DNA from: Duncaniella sp.
GTDB taxonomy: Bacteria; Bacteroidota; Bacteroidia; Bacteroidales; Muribaculaceae
Length of the DNA stretch: 64,000 nt
Reading direction: 5' to 3'
Assembly (NCBI GenBank): GCA_029056055.1
Contig: JAIDCC010000098.1
Location: 20,321 to 84,320 of the forward strand
The notes under the pieces: model-generated
Database searches by the model: none
What the model was told of the DNA's origin: nothing
Seen by the model: only the letters and a program-made list of their open reading frames with translations
Shown here: in pieces, positions 53,922-62,245 of the stretch
Layout of the letters: each line of letters starts with the position of its first letter
Numbering within the stretch: the stretch's first letter is position 1
Program-made: the position numbers and the translations under genes

Positions 53922-55643
53922 TTATGCCATCATCAGCACTATCACCACACCCCAGAGTATGAGCAGCGTATTGCCGATAGCATAGGTGACGGTGTAGCCC
54001 ATGGCGGGGATTGACGAGCCTATCGCATCCTGCACAGCGCCGAGGGCGGCGGTGGTGGTGCGGGCGCCGGCACAGCAGCCGAGATTGATGGCCGGACGGA
54101 ATTTGAATAGTTTCGACCCTATGATTACGCCGAGAATCAGCGGTATCGAGGTGACGGCTATACCTACAAGGAACATCGAGAAGCCCACCTGATGAATGCC
54201 GCTTACAAACGACGGGCCCGACGTAATGCCAATCACTGCGATAAACGTGTTGAGGCCGAGATTGTTGAACACCCATATGGCTTGCGACGGTATCGCGCCG
54301 ATAGAGGGGCGCCGCGAGCGGAGCCATCCGCACACCAGACCCGAAATCAGTGCGCCGCCGCTCGTCGACAGGCTAATCGAAACATTGCCAATCTTGACGG
54401 CAAGCACTCCGATGAGACATCCTAACGTGATGCCTATCCCAAGCAGAATGAGATTGGTGGCGTTCGACGGGCGGTCAACGTAGCCGATGTTGGGAGCGGC
54501 GGCATTGACCTCCTGCGGCAGTCCGACCAGCGTAATGGTGTCGCCCCCTTCGAGGGTAGTCTTGGCAAGCACGGGGATTTCCACCTCGGCGCGGGTCAGA
54601 CTCTTGATAGCCACGCCCTGCATGTAGGGTTTCGAACGAAGTGTCTCGATGGTCATGCCCGACGCACCCTTCGACGAGACGAGCACTTTCAGTTGCTCCA
54701 CGGGGAAACTCAGAAGTTGGGGGTCATTGACCTCTCGTCCTATCCAACTTTCGTCGCCCACGATAAATTCGCGACGTCCCGAAAGCACTATCTCGTAGCC
54801 TTTCTTGATTTGAAGGTCGGGAGTCGGGTCGACAATCTTGCCGTCAATCCTGACGCGCTCCACAAAGATACGTCGTCCTTTGTCGGCGAAGCTTTTCTCC
54901 ACGTCGGCCACGGTCATCGGCGTGTCGAAGGTGTCGCTCTCCACATTGTAGGCACGGAACGCCACCGGGCGAAGGGCATTGAAATAGGCGGGGTCTGACG
55001 CTGTCGAGCTACTGTTCATCTCGGCCTCGAGGGCGCGTGTGTCTTCACGCACTTTTTTTAAGCCGCCGAGCAGCCACGGGCCTAACGACGAGAGGATGTA
55101 AGCCGAGCCGATTGTGCCGAAAATGTATGTCACGGCGTAGGCCACCGGAATGATGTCCACCATGGCCTGACGCTTCGATTCATCTAATCCGAGCGAGCTC
55201 ATCGTGTCGGTGCCCACACCGATAGCAGCCGAAATTGTAGCGCTGCCCGAGAAGAGACCTATGGCTTCTCCGATATTGTAGCCCATGAGTTTTGCCGCGC
55301 CCACGGTGGTGAGAAGCACAATGACGCACATCACCACTGCAAACCCGACTTCCTTCAGCCCCGAACCTCTGAGCGAACGGAAGAACTGCGGGCCTACGCT
55401 ATAGCCGATGGCAAACAGAAACATCAGGAAGAATACGTTTTTCACCGGACCGCCTATCTGTATGTCGAGCTGTCCGACAAGCACACCCACCAGCAGCACA
55501 GATGTCACGTTGCCGAGCGAAAAAGTCTTGTACTTGAATTTTCCTATCCAAAAACCGATGCCTATCGTCAGAAAAATAGCTATTGACGGATTTGCCCGCA
55601 AGGTTTCTACAAACCATTGCCAAAGGTGGGAGAGCCATTCCAT
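53922..55643 (-). CDS. aspT: Aspartate:alanine exchanger (AspT family)
   Basis: A 573-residue inner-membrane protein has two five-helix halves (YbjL/YidE duplication) flanking a cytoplasmic domain of about 200 residues with two RCK_C/TrkA-C units (GYEIVLSGRREFIVGDES, GGDTITLVGLPQEV). AspT swaps external aspartate(1-) for internal alanine(0). Together with decarboxylation, which consumes a proton, this generates a proton motive force and alkalinises the cell. Pairing with aspD in one operon supports that cycle. Confidence 0.92.
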   Translation of the reverse strand: MEWLSHLWQWFVETLRANPSIAIFLTIGIGFWIGKFKYKTFSLGNVTSVLLVGVLVGQLDIQIGGPVKNVFFLMFLFAIGYSVGPQFFRSLRGSGLKEVGFAVVMCVIVLLTTVGAAKLMGYNIGEAIGLFSGSATISAAIGVGTDTMSSLGLDESKRQAMVDIIPVAYAVTYIFGTIGSAYILSSLGPWLLGGLKKVREDTRALEAEMNSSSTASDPAYFNALRPVAFRAYNVESDTFDTPMTVADVEKSFADKGRRIFVERVRIDGKIVDPTPDLQIKKGYEIVLSGRREFIVGDESWIGREVNDPQLLSFPVEQLKVLVSSKGASGMTIETLRSKPYMQGVAIKSLTRAEVEIPVLAKTTLEGGDTITLVGLPQEVNAAAPNIGYVDRPSNATNLILLGIGITLGCLIGVLAVKIGNVSISLSTSGGALISGLVCGWLRSRRPSIGAIPSQAIWVFNNLGLNTFIAVIGITSGPSFVSGIHQVGFSMFLVGIAVTSIPLILGVIIGSKLFKFRPAINLGCCAGARTTTAALGAVQDAIGSSIPAMGYTVTYAIGNTLLILWGVVIVLMMA

Positions 55644-55812
55644 AAATGTTGAATTTTGTGAGTGAGTATAATAAGAGCCTCTTCGAGACCATAAACTTTG
55701 GCATTATAACATTAGCAGGTCGCGAAATGTTTAGAGCCCTTCTCACAGACGCCGACAACTCATGCAAGACTGCAAAAGCACCCTCTCCTAAAGAGGTGGC
55801 ATATATAAAAGA

Positions 55813-55841
55813 ATAGCCGCCCGAAATCACCGGGCGGCTAT
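55813..55841 (-). terminator. Terminator after glnN
   Basis: The 11-bp perfect arms ATAGCCGCCCG and CGGGCGGCTAT enclose a 7-base loop. The minus strand continues TCTTTTATAT, ending the dapF-dapL-glnN transcript. The remaining 170 bases up to aspT hold no gene I can support. Confidence 0.8.
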
Positions 55842-55903
55842 CTTTATTAAGCGCTGACTGTCGTAGGAGTTGTCTCACCCCCTCCGGCAGCCGATGTCAG
55901 CTC

Positions 55904-58093
55904 TTAGCGGATGAAAAGCAGTTCGCGATACTTGGGCAGAGGCCACATTTCGTTGTCTACCATCAGCTCGAGCTTGTCAATGTGGTAGCGGATAATCTCC
56001 ATGCAGGGAGCTACGGTCTCCGAGTAAGCCAAAGCCTTCTCGCGCTCGCTTTCGATGCGGTTGGCCGCCTTGCGGGCATTGACCATCTTGGCCACTTCTT
56101 CCTTGATGAGAGAGCAATGGTGCATGATTTTCTCTACCGTTGCGGCATCCTGCTCGGAGAGCTTCTCGCCCTTTTCGCCGGGGAAGAGGGTGCGGATTTT
56201 CACCATGTTGTCGAGGAGTATCGAGAGATAGCGGGTGGCCACGGGGATGATGTGGTTGATGGCGAGGTCGCCGAGCACACGGGCCTCAATCTGGATTTTC
56301 TTGGTATACATCTCCCATTTCACCTCGTTGCGTGCCTCAAGCTCGACGTGACTCATCACGCCTGTCTTGCGGAACATGTCGATAGTCGACGGGCGGAGGT
56401 AGGCGTCGAAAATCAGCACCGGATTGGTCTCGCAGTCGAGGCCACGGCGGGCTGCCTCTTCTTTCCATTCGTCAGAGTAGCCGTTGCCGTCGAAGTGGAT
56501 GGCCTCCGAGTAGAGCAGGAGCTGTTTGATTTCGGCGAGAAGGGCGTGCTGGAGGTCTTCGCCGCTTTCAAGACGCGAGTCGATTTTCTGCTTGAAGTCG
56601 GCAAGCTGTTCGGCCACTGCCGAGTTGAGTGCAATCATGGCCGAGGCGCAGTTGGCGCTCGAACCTACGGCACGGAATTCGAAGCGATTGCCGGTGAACG
56701 CAAAGGGCGACGTGCGGTTGCGGTCGGTGGCGTCAATCATCAGTTCCGGTATCTGGGCTACGCCGAGGTTGAGTTCCTCCTTGCCCGAGATGGCTATGAG
56801 TTCATCTTTGTCGGAGCTCTTGATTTTGTTGAGGATTTCGGCGAGCTGGCTGCCGGTGAATATCGAGATGATGGCAGGGGGCGCCTCGTTGGCTCCGAGA
56901 CGGTGTGAGTTGGTGGCCGACATGATGGATGCCTTGAGCAGCGCGTTGTGACGGTGGACGGCGGCCATGACGTTTGCCACGAAGGTGATAAACTGGAGGT
57001 TGTCTTTGGGGGTCTTGCCGGGTGCGAAGAGCAGTGTGCCGGTGTCGGTGCCGAGGCTCCAGTTGTTGTGTTTGCCCGAGCCGTTTACTCCGGCGAACGG
57101 TTTTTCGTGGAGGAGCACACGGAAGTTGTGACGGCGTGCCACTTCGTGCATCACACTCATCAGGAGCATGTTGTGGTCGTTGGCCAGGTTGGTCTCCTCG
57201 AAGATGGGGGCGAGCTCAAACTGGTTGGGAGCCACCTCGTTGTGGCGTGTCTTGGCGGGAATGCCGAGTTTGTGGCATTCGATTTCGAGGTCGAGCATGA
57301 ACGCTTCGACGCGCTTGGGGATTGCGCCGAAGTAGTGGTCTTCGAGCTGCTGGTTCTTTGCCGATTCGTGACCCATGAGTGTGCGTCCGGTCATCACGAG
57401 GTCGGGACGGGCGGCATAGAGCGCTTCGTCTACGAGGAAGTATTCCTGCTCCCAGCCGAGGTTTGAGATGACGTGCTTCACGTTGGGGTCGAAGAAGCGG
57501 GCCACTGCCGTTCCGGCCTTGTCGACGGCCGAGAGTGCGCGGAGCAGAGGGGTCTTGTAGTCGAGTGCCTCGCCGGTGTAGGAGATGAAGATGGTGGGGA
57601 TACAGAGCGTATTGTCGATGATGAATGCGGGCGACGAGATGTCCCAGGCCGAGTAGCCGCGGGCCTCAAAGGTGTTGCGGATGCCGCCGTTGGGGAAGCT
57701 CGACGCGTCGGGTTCCTGCTGCACGAGGAGTTTTCCCGAAAACTCTTCTACCATACCACCCTTGCCGTCATGCTCGATAAATCCGTCATGCTTTTCGGCT
57801 GTGGTCTCGGTCAGAGGCTGGAACCAGTGGGTGTAGTGACGCGCACCGTTGTCGATGGCCCAGCGTTTCATGCCGTCGGCCACGCTGTCGGCCACTTTGC
57901 GCGAGATGGGCTCCTTGTTGTCGATGGCGTTGATGAGCGCTTTGTAGGTGTCGACGGGGAGATACTCAAACATCTTGGCGCGGTTGAACACCTTGGATGC
58001 ATAGTACTGCTGCGGACGCTCCTTGGGGATGTCCACTGCCACCGGCTTACGGTTGGAAGCCTCTTCAACTACTTTGAATCTAAGACTTGACAT
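55904..58093 (-). CDS. glnN: Glutamine synthetase type III
   Basis: A 729-residue enzyme of the large GSIII class found mainly in Bacteroidota and cyanobacteria. Class landmarks are the N-terminal VFNRAKMFEYLPVDTYKALI, NLGWEQEYFLVDEALYAARPDL, GIPAKTRHNEVAPNQFELAPIFE (metal/ATP site), VNGSGKHNNWSLGTDTGTLLF (glutamate binding) and ANEAPPAIISIFTG. It joins ammonia to glutamate using ATP. It lies 21 bases downstream of dapL and is probably cotranscribed with it. Confidence 0.96.
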   Translation of the reverse strand: MSSLRFKVVEEASNRKPVAVDIPKERPQQYYASKVFNRAKMFEYLPVDTYKALINAIDNKEPISRKVADSVADGMKRWAIDNGARHYTHWFQPLTETTAEKHDGFIEHDGKGGMVEEFSGKLLVQQEPDASSFPNGGIRNTFEARGYSAWDISSPAFIIDNTLCIPTIFISYTGEALDYKTPLLRALSAVDKAGTAVARFFDPNVKHVISNLGWEQEYFLVDEALYAARPDLVMTGRTLMGHESAKNQQLEDHYFGAIPKRVEAFMLDLEIECHKLGIPAKTRHNEVAPNQFELAPIFEETNLANDHNMLLMSVMHEVARRHNFRVLLHEKPFAGVNGSGKHNNWSLGTDTGTLLFAPGKTPKDNLQFITFVANVMAAVHRHNALLKASIMSATNSHRLGANEAPPAIISIFTGSQLAEILNKIKSSDKDELIAISGKEELNLGVAQIPELMIDATDRNRTSPFAFTGNRFEFRAVGSSANCASAMIALNSAVAEQLADFKQKIDSRLESGEDLQHALLAEIKQLLLYSEAIHFDGNGYSDEWKEEAARRGLDCETNPVLIFDAYLRPSTIDMFRKTGVMSHVELEARNEVKWEMYTKKIQIEARVLGDLAINHIIPVATRYLSILLDNMVKIRTLFPGEKGEKLSEQDAATVEKIMHHCSLIKEEVAKMVNARKAANRIESEREKALAYSETVAPCMEIIRYHIDKLELMVDNEMWPLPKYRELLFIR

Positions 58094-58114
58094 AGTAGTG
58101 TGTAGAATGAATGG

Positions 58115-59347
58115 TTATAAAGAGTGTGATTTTAGACGTTTGATGGCCTCGGCCACTCGTTCGGCCGAGTTGAATGCGGTGAGTCTCACATATCCCTCGC
58201 CGGCTTTTCCGAAGCCGCTGCCGGGGGTGCAGACTATATGATATTTTTCAAGAAGGAGGTTGAAGAATTCCCACGAGGTCATACCCTCGGGGGAATTCAC
58301 CCAGATGTAGGGGGAGTCGGAGCCTCCCACGTGGCGAAGCCCGATGGCGTCGAGCCCTTCGCGGATTGTCGCCGCGTTCGAGAGATAGAAGTCAATGCCT
58401 TCTTTCACCTGCTGCTGTCCTTCGGGCGAGTAGAGCGCTTCGCCGGCGCGTTGGGTCAGGAACGATGCTCCGTTAAACTTCGTGGTCTGGCGACGTTTCC
58501 AGAGTCCGTGCAGTCCCACTTTGTTGCCGCACGCATCCACTCCTGTCAATTCCTTCGGCACAACAGTATATCCGAGGCGGATTCCGGTAAATCCGGCCGT
58601 CTTCGAAAACGAGCGAAATTCTATCGCCGTTTCGCGCGCGCCCTCAATTTCGTAGATTGAGCGGGGCACGCCGGGTGTTCGCACGAATGCTTCGTAGGCG
58701 GCATCGAAGAGCAGCAGCACGCCCTCGCGACGGCAGTAGTCTACCCACTTCGTCAGCTCCTCGCGCGACAACACCGTGCCTGTCGGATTGTTGGGATAGC
58801 AGAGATAGACCACGTCGGGGCGCGTTGCGGGAAGTGCGGGGCAAAAACCGTTTTCCTCCGTGCAGGGAAGGTAGGTGATACGACTCCAGCGTCCGTCGGC
58901 GTTGAGCATTCCTCCGCGGCCGCCCATCACGTTTGTGTCTACATACACGGGGTAGACAGGGTCGGTGACAGCTATTTTCGAATCGGCTGCCAAAATGTCA
59001 GTGATGTTTCCGGTGTCGCTCTTGGCGCCGTCGCTCACGAAAATTTCGTCGGCGTCGATGTCGATGCCGCGCTCGCGGTAATCTGTCCGGGCTATGAGCG
59101 TGCGCAGTTCGGGATAACCCTGCTCGGGTCCGTAGCCGCAAAACGTCTCGGCCGCCGCTTCTTCTTCGACAGCTTGGTGGAGCGCGTCTACGACAGCGGG
59201 GCAGAGGGGGCGCGTCACGTCGCCTATGCCCATCTTGATGATTTCGGCCTCGGGATGAGCCGCTTGAAAATCGGCCACCCTGCGTGCTATCTCGCTGAAA
59301 AGATAGCTGCCGGGGAGAAGTGTGTAATTATGATTGATTCTGAACAT
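58115..59347 (-). CDS. dapL: LL-diaminopimelate aminotransferase
   Basis: The protein has 410 residues from MFRINHNYTLLPGSYLF; the track's 58-residue extension is Arg-rich, overlaps dapF and is rejected. It is a fold I aminotransferase with the PLP Lys in SFSKTAGFTGIRLGY (about residue 270) and family blocks KMGIGDVTRPL and CYPNNPTGTVLS. It converts tetrahydrodipicolinate directly to LL-DAP, bypassing succinyl or acetyl intermediates. It starts 5 bases after dapF, giving consecutive pathway steps in one transcript. Confidence 0.96.
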   Translation of the reverse strand: MFRINHNYTLLPGSYLFSEIARRVADFQAAHPEAEIIKMGIGDVTRPLCPAVVDALHQAVEEEAAAETFCGYGPEQGYPELRTLIARTDYRERGIDIDADEIFVSDGAKSDTGNITDILAADSKIAVTDPVYPVYVDTNVMGGRGGMLNADGRWSRITYLPCTEENGFCPALPATRPDVVYLCYPNNPTGTVLSREELTKWVDYCRREGVLLLFDAAYEAFVRTPGVPRSIYEIEGARETAIEFRSFSKTAGFTGIRLGYTVVPKELTGVDACGNKVGLHGLWKRRQTTKFNGASFLTQRAGEALYSPEGQQQVKEGIDFYLSNAATIREGLDAIGLRHVGGSDSPYIWVNSPEGMTSWEFFNLLLEKYHIVCTPGSGFGKAGEGYVRLTAFNSAERVAEAIKRLKSHSL

Positions 59348-59352
59348 CTTTC

Positions 59353-60234
59353 TTAATGTTTGCGGTGATAGACTCCCGAGAATACTTCTTCGGCGGGGCC
59401 GGTCATGAGCACGTGGCCTGTCGCGGGGTCGATGGCTATCGAGAGGTCGCCTCCGCGCAGCGACACTTTCACGTTGTCTCCGGTGCGCTCTGTGAGGTTG
59501 CCCGCCACTGCCACCGCACAAGCGCCGGTGCCGCAGGCCAATGTCTCGCCAGAGCCACGTTCCCAGACTCTCACCTTCACGTGGTCGCGGTCGACGACCT
59601 CGACAAATTCCACGTTGGCTCTCTCGGGAAATGCTTCGTGGGTCTCGAGCATCGGGCCGAGACGGAAGAAATCTACATCCTCAAGCCTGTCGACAAACAC
59701 GACGCAATGAGGATTGCCCATGGATACCGCCGTCACGCTGAGCGTCACGCCGTCGACACACAAAGGGTAATCTATCATTTGCTCGGTCTGCGCTTTAGCA
59801 GGCACAAGCGACGCCGTCGTTTCGGGCTTTCCCATGTCGACGGTCACGTCGCGAATTGTCCCGTCGGCATTCCTATTAATAAGTAAAACCTTGACGCCCG
59901 AAAGGGTCTCAAGGTTTATTGTGTCGGAGTCTGCCAGACCGTGGTTGGCGGCGTAAAGGGCGATGCATCGCGATGCATTACCACACATTTTGCCTTCCGA
60001 ACCATCGGAATTAAACATTCGCATTTTCAGGTCAGCCACTTCGGAGGGGCAAATCAGCACTATGCCGTCTCCTCCTACTCCGAAATGGCGGGAGGCCATT
60101 TCGACGGCAAGCTCTTCAGGCCTGTCGGGCATTGACTGCGTGCAGTCAATATAAATGTAGTCGTTGCCTGCGCCGTGCATTTTTGTAAATACAATCGCCG
60201 ACCGGGCCGTTGCTTCGTCAAATAGAGCTGTCAT
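59353..60234 (-). CDS. dapF: Diaminopimelate epimerase
   Basis: The protein has 293 residues from MTALFDEATA; the extra 19 residues in the track run over the promoter. The two catalytic Cys lie in MCGNASRC and ACGTGACAV, and the N-terminal KMHGAGNDYIYID is typical. It turns LL-DAP into meso-DAP, used for peptidoglycan and by LysA. It is the first gene of the dapF-dapL-glnN operon. Confidence 0.96.
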   Translation of the reverse strand: MTALFDEATARSAIVFTKMHGAGNDYIYIDCTQSMPDRPEELAVEMASRHFGVGGDGIVLICPSEVADLKMRMFNSDGSEGKMCGNASRCIALYAANHGLADSDTINLETLSGVKVLLINRNADGTIRDVTVDMGKPETTASLVPAKAQTEQMIDYPLCVDGVTLSVTAVSMGNPHCVVFVDRLEDVDFFRLGPMLETHEAFPERANVEFVEVVDRDHVKVRVWERGSGETLACGTGACAVAVAGNLTERTGDNVKVSLRGGDLSIAIDPATGHVLMTGPAEEVFSGVYHRKH

Positions 60235-60260
60235 AAATGTGACGTTTTCTAAATACTCCG

Positions 60261-60292
60261 CAAAGGTAGCAATTTGCCAAAATATCACCAAA
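60261..60292 (-). promoter_or_regulatory. Promoter of the dapF-dapL-glnN operon
   Basis: On the minus strand TTTG (60292-60289), 20-bp spacer, TACCTTTG (60268-60261), 26 bases before the dapF ATG; both boxes match the Bacteroidota consensus. Confidence 0.65.
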
Positions 60293-60457
60293 TTTTCAGC
60301 CCATTTTTTTCAAAAATTCTGAAATTCGTCACGTTTTACGTCATTTTGCCAAATTTTTGGCTACTTTCGGCCTTTTATGATTTACGCGATTATCGAAATT
60401 TTTCCGTATTTCCGCGCTTTTGCCGGGGCTTTTCTTGCAGAGTTCCGCAATTATTAT

Positions 60458-60465
60458 TATCTTTG
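60458..60465 (+). promoter_or_regulatory. Likely -7 element for the ADP-ribosylglycohydrolase gene
   Basis: TATCTTTG matches TAnnTTTG, 22 bases before the ATG at 60488; the -33 region offers only CTTG. Between this box and the dapF promoter, the AT-rich stretch 60293-60457 shows nothing else. Confidence 0.5.
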
Positions 60466-60487
60466 CGTAAATTTTACACACAACATT

Positions 60488-61306
60488 ATGTTAGGAGCAA
60501 TCATCGGCGACATCGCAGGCTCGGCCTACGAGTTTAATCCCACCAACGACTACAACTTCGAAATGTTTCCCCCCGAAGCAAGTTTCACCGACGACACCAT
60601 CTGCACCATGGCTGTGGCCGACGCCATAGTCTCCGGCTCCGATTTCGGCCGGACTCTCCAGGATTGGTGTCTCCGCTACCCGTCGCCAATGGGCGGCTAC
60701 GGAGGCCGTTTCCGCGAGTGGATTTTCAGTCCCGAGCCCCGTCCCTACGGCTCGTTTGGCAACGGCTCTGCCATGCGTGTGAGCGCGGCAGGGGAGTGGG
60801 CACAGTCTCTTGAAGAGGCGCAGGACTTGGCTCTTCGCTCAGCCCTTCCCACCCACAATCACCCCGACGGCATCGCGGGTGCTGTGGCTGTGGCAACTGC
60901 CATTTTCGATTGCCGCGCCCTGGCCGAATCCGCCCTCCCTCTCACCCGCGAAAACATTCTGCACAAAGGTCTCGGCCGAGCCATCACATCAGGCCGCTAC
61001 GCCTCCTGTCCAGAAGACTTTTCTGTCGACCTCACAGCGGCGCGCAACCGCTTCGACGAAACCTGTCAAGGCACTGTCCCCGTAGCCTTCGCCATCATTC
61101 TCGAAAGCAGCTCGTTTGAAGACGCCATCCGCCGTGCCGTAAGCCTCGGAGCCGATGCCGACACCCTCGCAGCCATCGTTGGAAGCATCGCCGAACACCT
61201 CTGGCCCATCCCGCCCTCCATCCAGGCAGCCGCCCTCTCGCGCCTCCCCGCCGAATTCCGCACCCTCCTCACCCGCTTCGCCACACTATCCGTCAATCAC
61301 CTCTAA
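60488..61306 (+). CDS. ADP-ribosylglycohydrolase family protein (DraG-like)
   Basis: The protein has 272 residues from MLGAIIGDIAGSAYEF at 60488; the track's earlier ATG lies upstream of the promoter. The Mg-binding motifs of the DraG fold are present: GDIAGSAYEF, SFTDDTICTMAVADAI and SLGADADTLAAIVGSIAE. Such enzymes remove ADP-ribose from proteins, nucleic acids or small molecules. The target is unknown. It sits at the border of the defence-like region, so reversal of toxin- or phage-linked ADP-ribosylation is possible but unsupported. Confidence 0.9.
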   Translation: MLGAIIGDIAGSAYEFNPTNDYNFEMFPPEASFTDDTICTMAVADAIVSGSDFGRTLQDWCLRYPSPMGGYGGRFREWIFSPEPRPYGSFGNGSAMRVSAAGEWAQSLEEAQDLALRSALPTHNHPDGIAGAVAVATAIFDCRALAESALPLTRENILHKGLGRAITSGRYASCPEDFSVDLTAARNRFDETCQGTVPVAFAIILESSSFEDAIRRAVSLGADADTLAAIVGSIAEHLWPIPPSIQAAALSRLPAEFRTLLTRFATLSVNHL

Positions 61307-61324
61307 TCCCATCAAAAGGGTATA

Positions 61325-61354
61325 TAGATTTTGCACACGCGTGTGCAAAATCTA
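61325..61354. repeat. 30-bp perfect palindrome
   Basis: The arms TAGATTTTGCACACG and CGTGTGCAAAATCTA are exact reverse complements with no loop base. It lies 18 bases after the ADP-ribosylglycohydrolase stop. No T-tract follows on either strand, so it is not a normal terminator; a protein-binding site, a cruciform-forming or a mobile repeat unit are open options. The rest of 61355-61504 shows nothing I can support. Confidence 0.8.
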
Positions 61355-61504
61355 ACATGGACTCATAATAAGAAGAATATTGTCAATAGAAGTGAAGCAG
61401 TCATAAAGACTCTTAAAGTCGGGCGTGTCAGGAAAGTATTAAATTCGTCTGCAGATGGAATAATTTCCATTCGTCGCAATTGCGCACTCTCCAAAATTTT
61501 TTAT

Positions 61505-61512
61505 TAATTTTG
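61505..61512 (+). promoter_or_regulatory. -7 element upstream of the helicase remnant
   Basis: TAATTTTG matches TAnnTTTG fully, 20 bases before the ATG at 61533. A live promoter ahead of a broken gene would drive the RAYT and possibly mod. Confidence 0.5.
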
Positions 61513-61532
61513 CACCGTGCCAATCAAAACGA

Positions 61533-61811
61533 ATGAAAATCGACAACATAAACATGACGCTTAAAGAGGATATGATTGCCACCTTGCGCTCCGGCTCAAA
61601 GGTGTCTATCGCTGCGTCGAGTTTTTCAGTCTATGCTTTCCAGAAGCTAAAAGAGCGGTTGATTGATATTTCGAAACTGCGTTTTATCCTCACCTTCCCT
61701 TCTTTCATAACTGAAAATGCCGCCAAGCAAAAGTGTGAGTTCTACATTCCGAGGCTCAACCGTGAGCATTTCTTAGAACTACAACAATTGAAAGGAGGGC
61801 TCAATGGCTGA
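61533..61811 (+). pseudogene. N-terminal remnant of a PLD/helicase-type protein
   Basis: A 92-residue frame starts MKIDNINMTLKEDMIATLRSGSKVSIAASSFSVYAFQKLKERLIDISKLRFILT and runs to FYIPRLNRE. I recognise this as the start of long Bacteroidota proteins with a phospholipase-D-like N-domain and a SNF2/DEAD helicase, often found ahead of type III mod genes. After IPRLNRE the homology stops and a few foreign residues (HFLELQQLKGGLNG) precede the stop, just where the RAYT gene begins (8-base overlap). The bulk of the gene has been lost. The family call is from memory and needs a search. Confidence 0.6.
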
Positions 61812-61927
61812 CCGGCATCAATTCCGCGCCAAATGGCATGACTACAATACAGGATTGTATTTCGTCACGATATGCACGCACGAAAAACGCCACCTTTTCG
61901 GACGGATTGTGTCCGACAATCCGGAAG

Positions 61928-61947
61928 GGACGCGATTCATCGCGTCC
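61928..61947. repeat. Hairpin inside RAYT gene (GGACGCGAT unit)
   Basis: GGACGCGAT, TC, ATCGCGTCC: 9-bp perfect arms with a 2-base centre, within the RAYT frame (encodes about GTRFIAS). Confidence 0.75.
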
Positions 61948-62058
61948 GCATTAGGCGAGATTGTGGACGGATGTATCAAAAAGATACCCGACATTCATCC
62001 GGATGTGGAAGTTTGTAATTACGTCGTCATGCCCAATCACATCCACATGGTGTTATCG

Positions 62059-62085
62059 GTAGGGGCGCAATACATTGCGCCCGCG
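62059..62085 (+). repeat. 27-bp REP-like unit, copy 1, inside RAYT gene
   Basis: Contains GGGCGCAAT, AC, ATTGCGCCC (9-bp arms). The whole 27 bases recur as an exact reverse complement at 62219-62245. Encodes GAQYIAP in frame. Confidence 0.85.
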
Positions 62086-62218
62086 GCGACGGAAGGTATT
62101 TTTCGTAACACAGGCTGTCTGAAACCGCCAATGCGCGGTGACCCTGTCGAAGATAATCATTTCAATTCGCGTCTTGCAGTAGTAATTCGGACGTTCAAAG
62201 CCGCTGTCACAAGAGAGG

Positions 62219-62245
62219 CGCGGGCGCAATGTATTGCGCCCCTAC
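62219..62245 (-). repeat. 27-bp REP-like unit, copy 2 (inverted), inside RAYT gene
   Basis: Exact reverse complement of the 62059-62085 unit, 133 bases downstream of it. Encodes RAQCIAPL in frame, just before the conserved WQRSFHEH block. The pair in inverted orientation resembles a BIME-type REP doublet. Confidence 0.85.

Noticed and set aside
59348-59521. 58-residue Arg-rich extension of dapL
   Set aside because: It overlaps dapF and departs from the dapL family start MFRINHNYTLLPGSYLF.
61325-61354. Palindrome read as a rho-independent terminator
   Set aside because: No T-tract on either side and no loop bases; recorded as a repeat instead.
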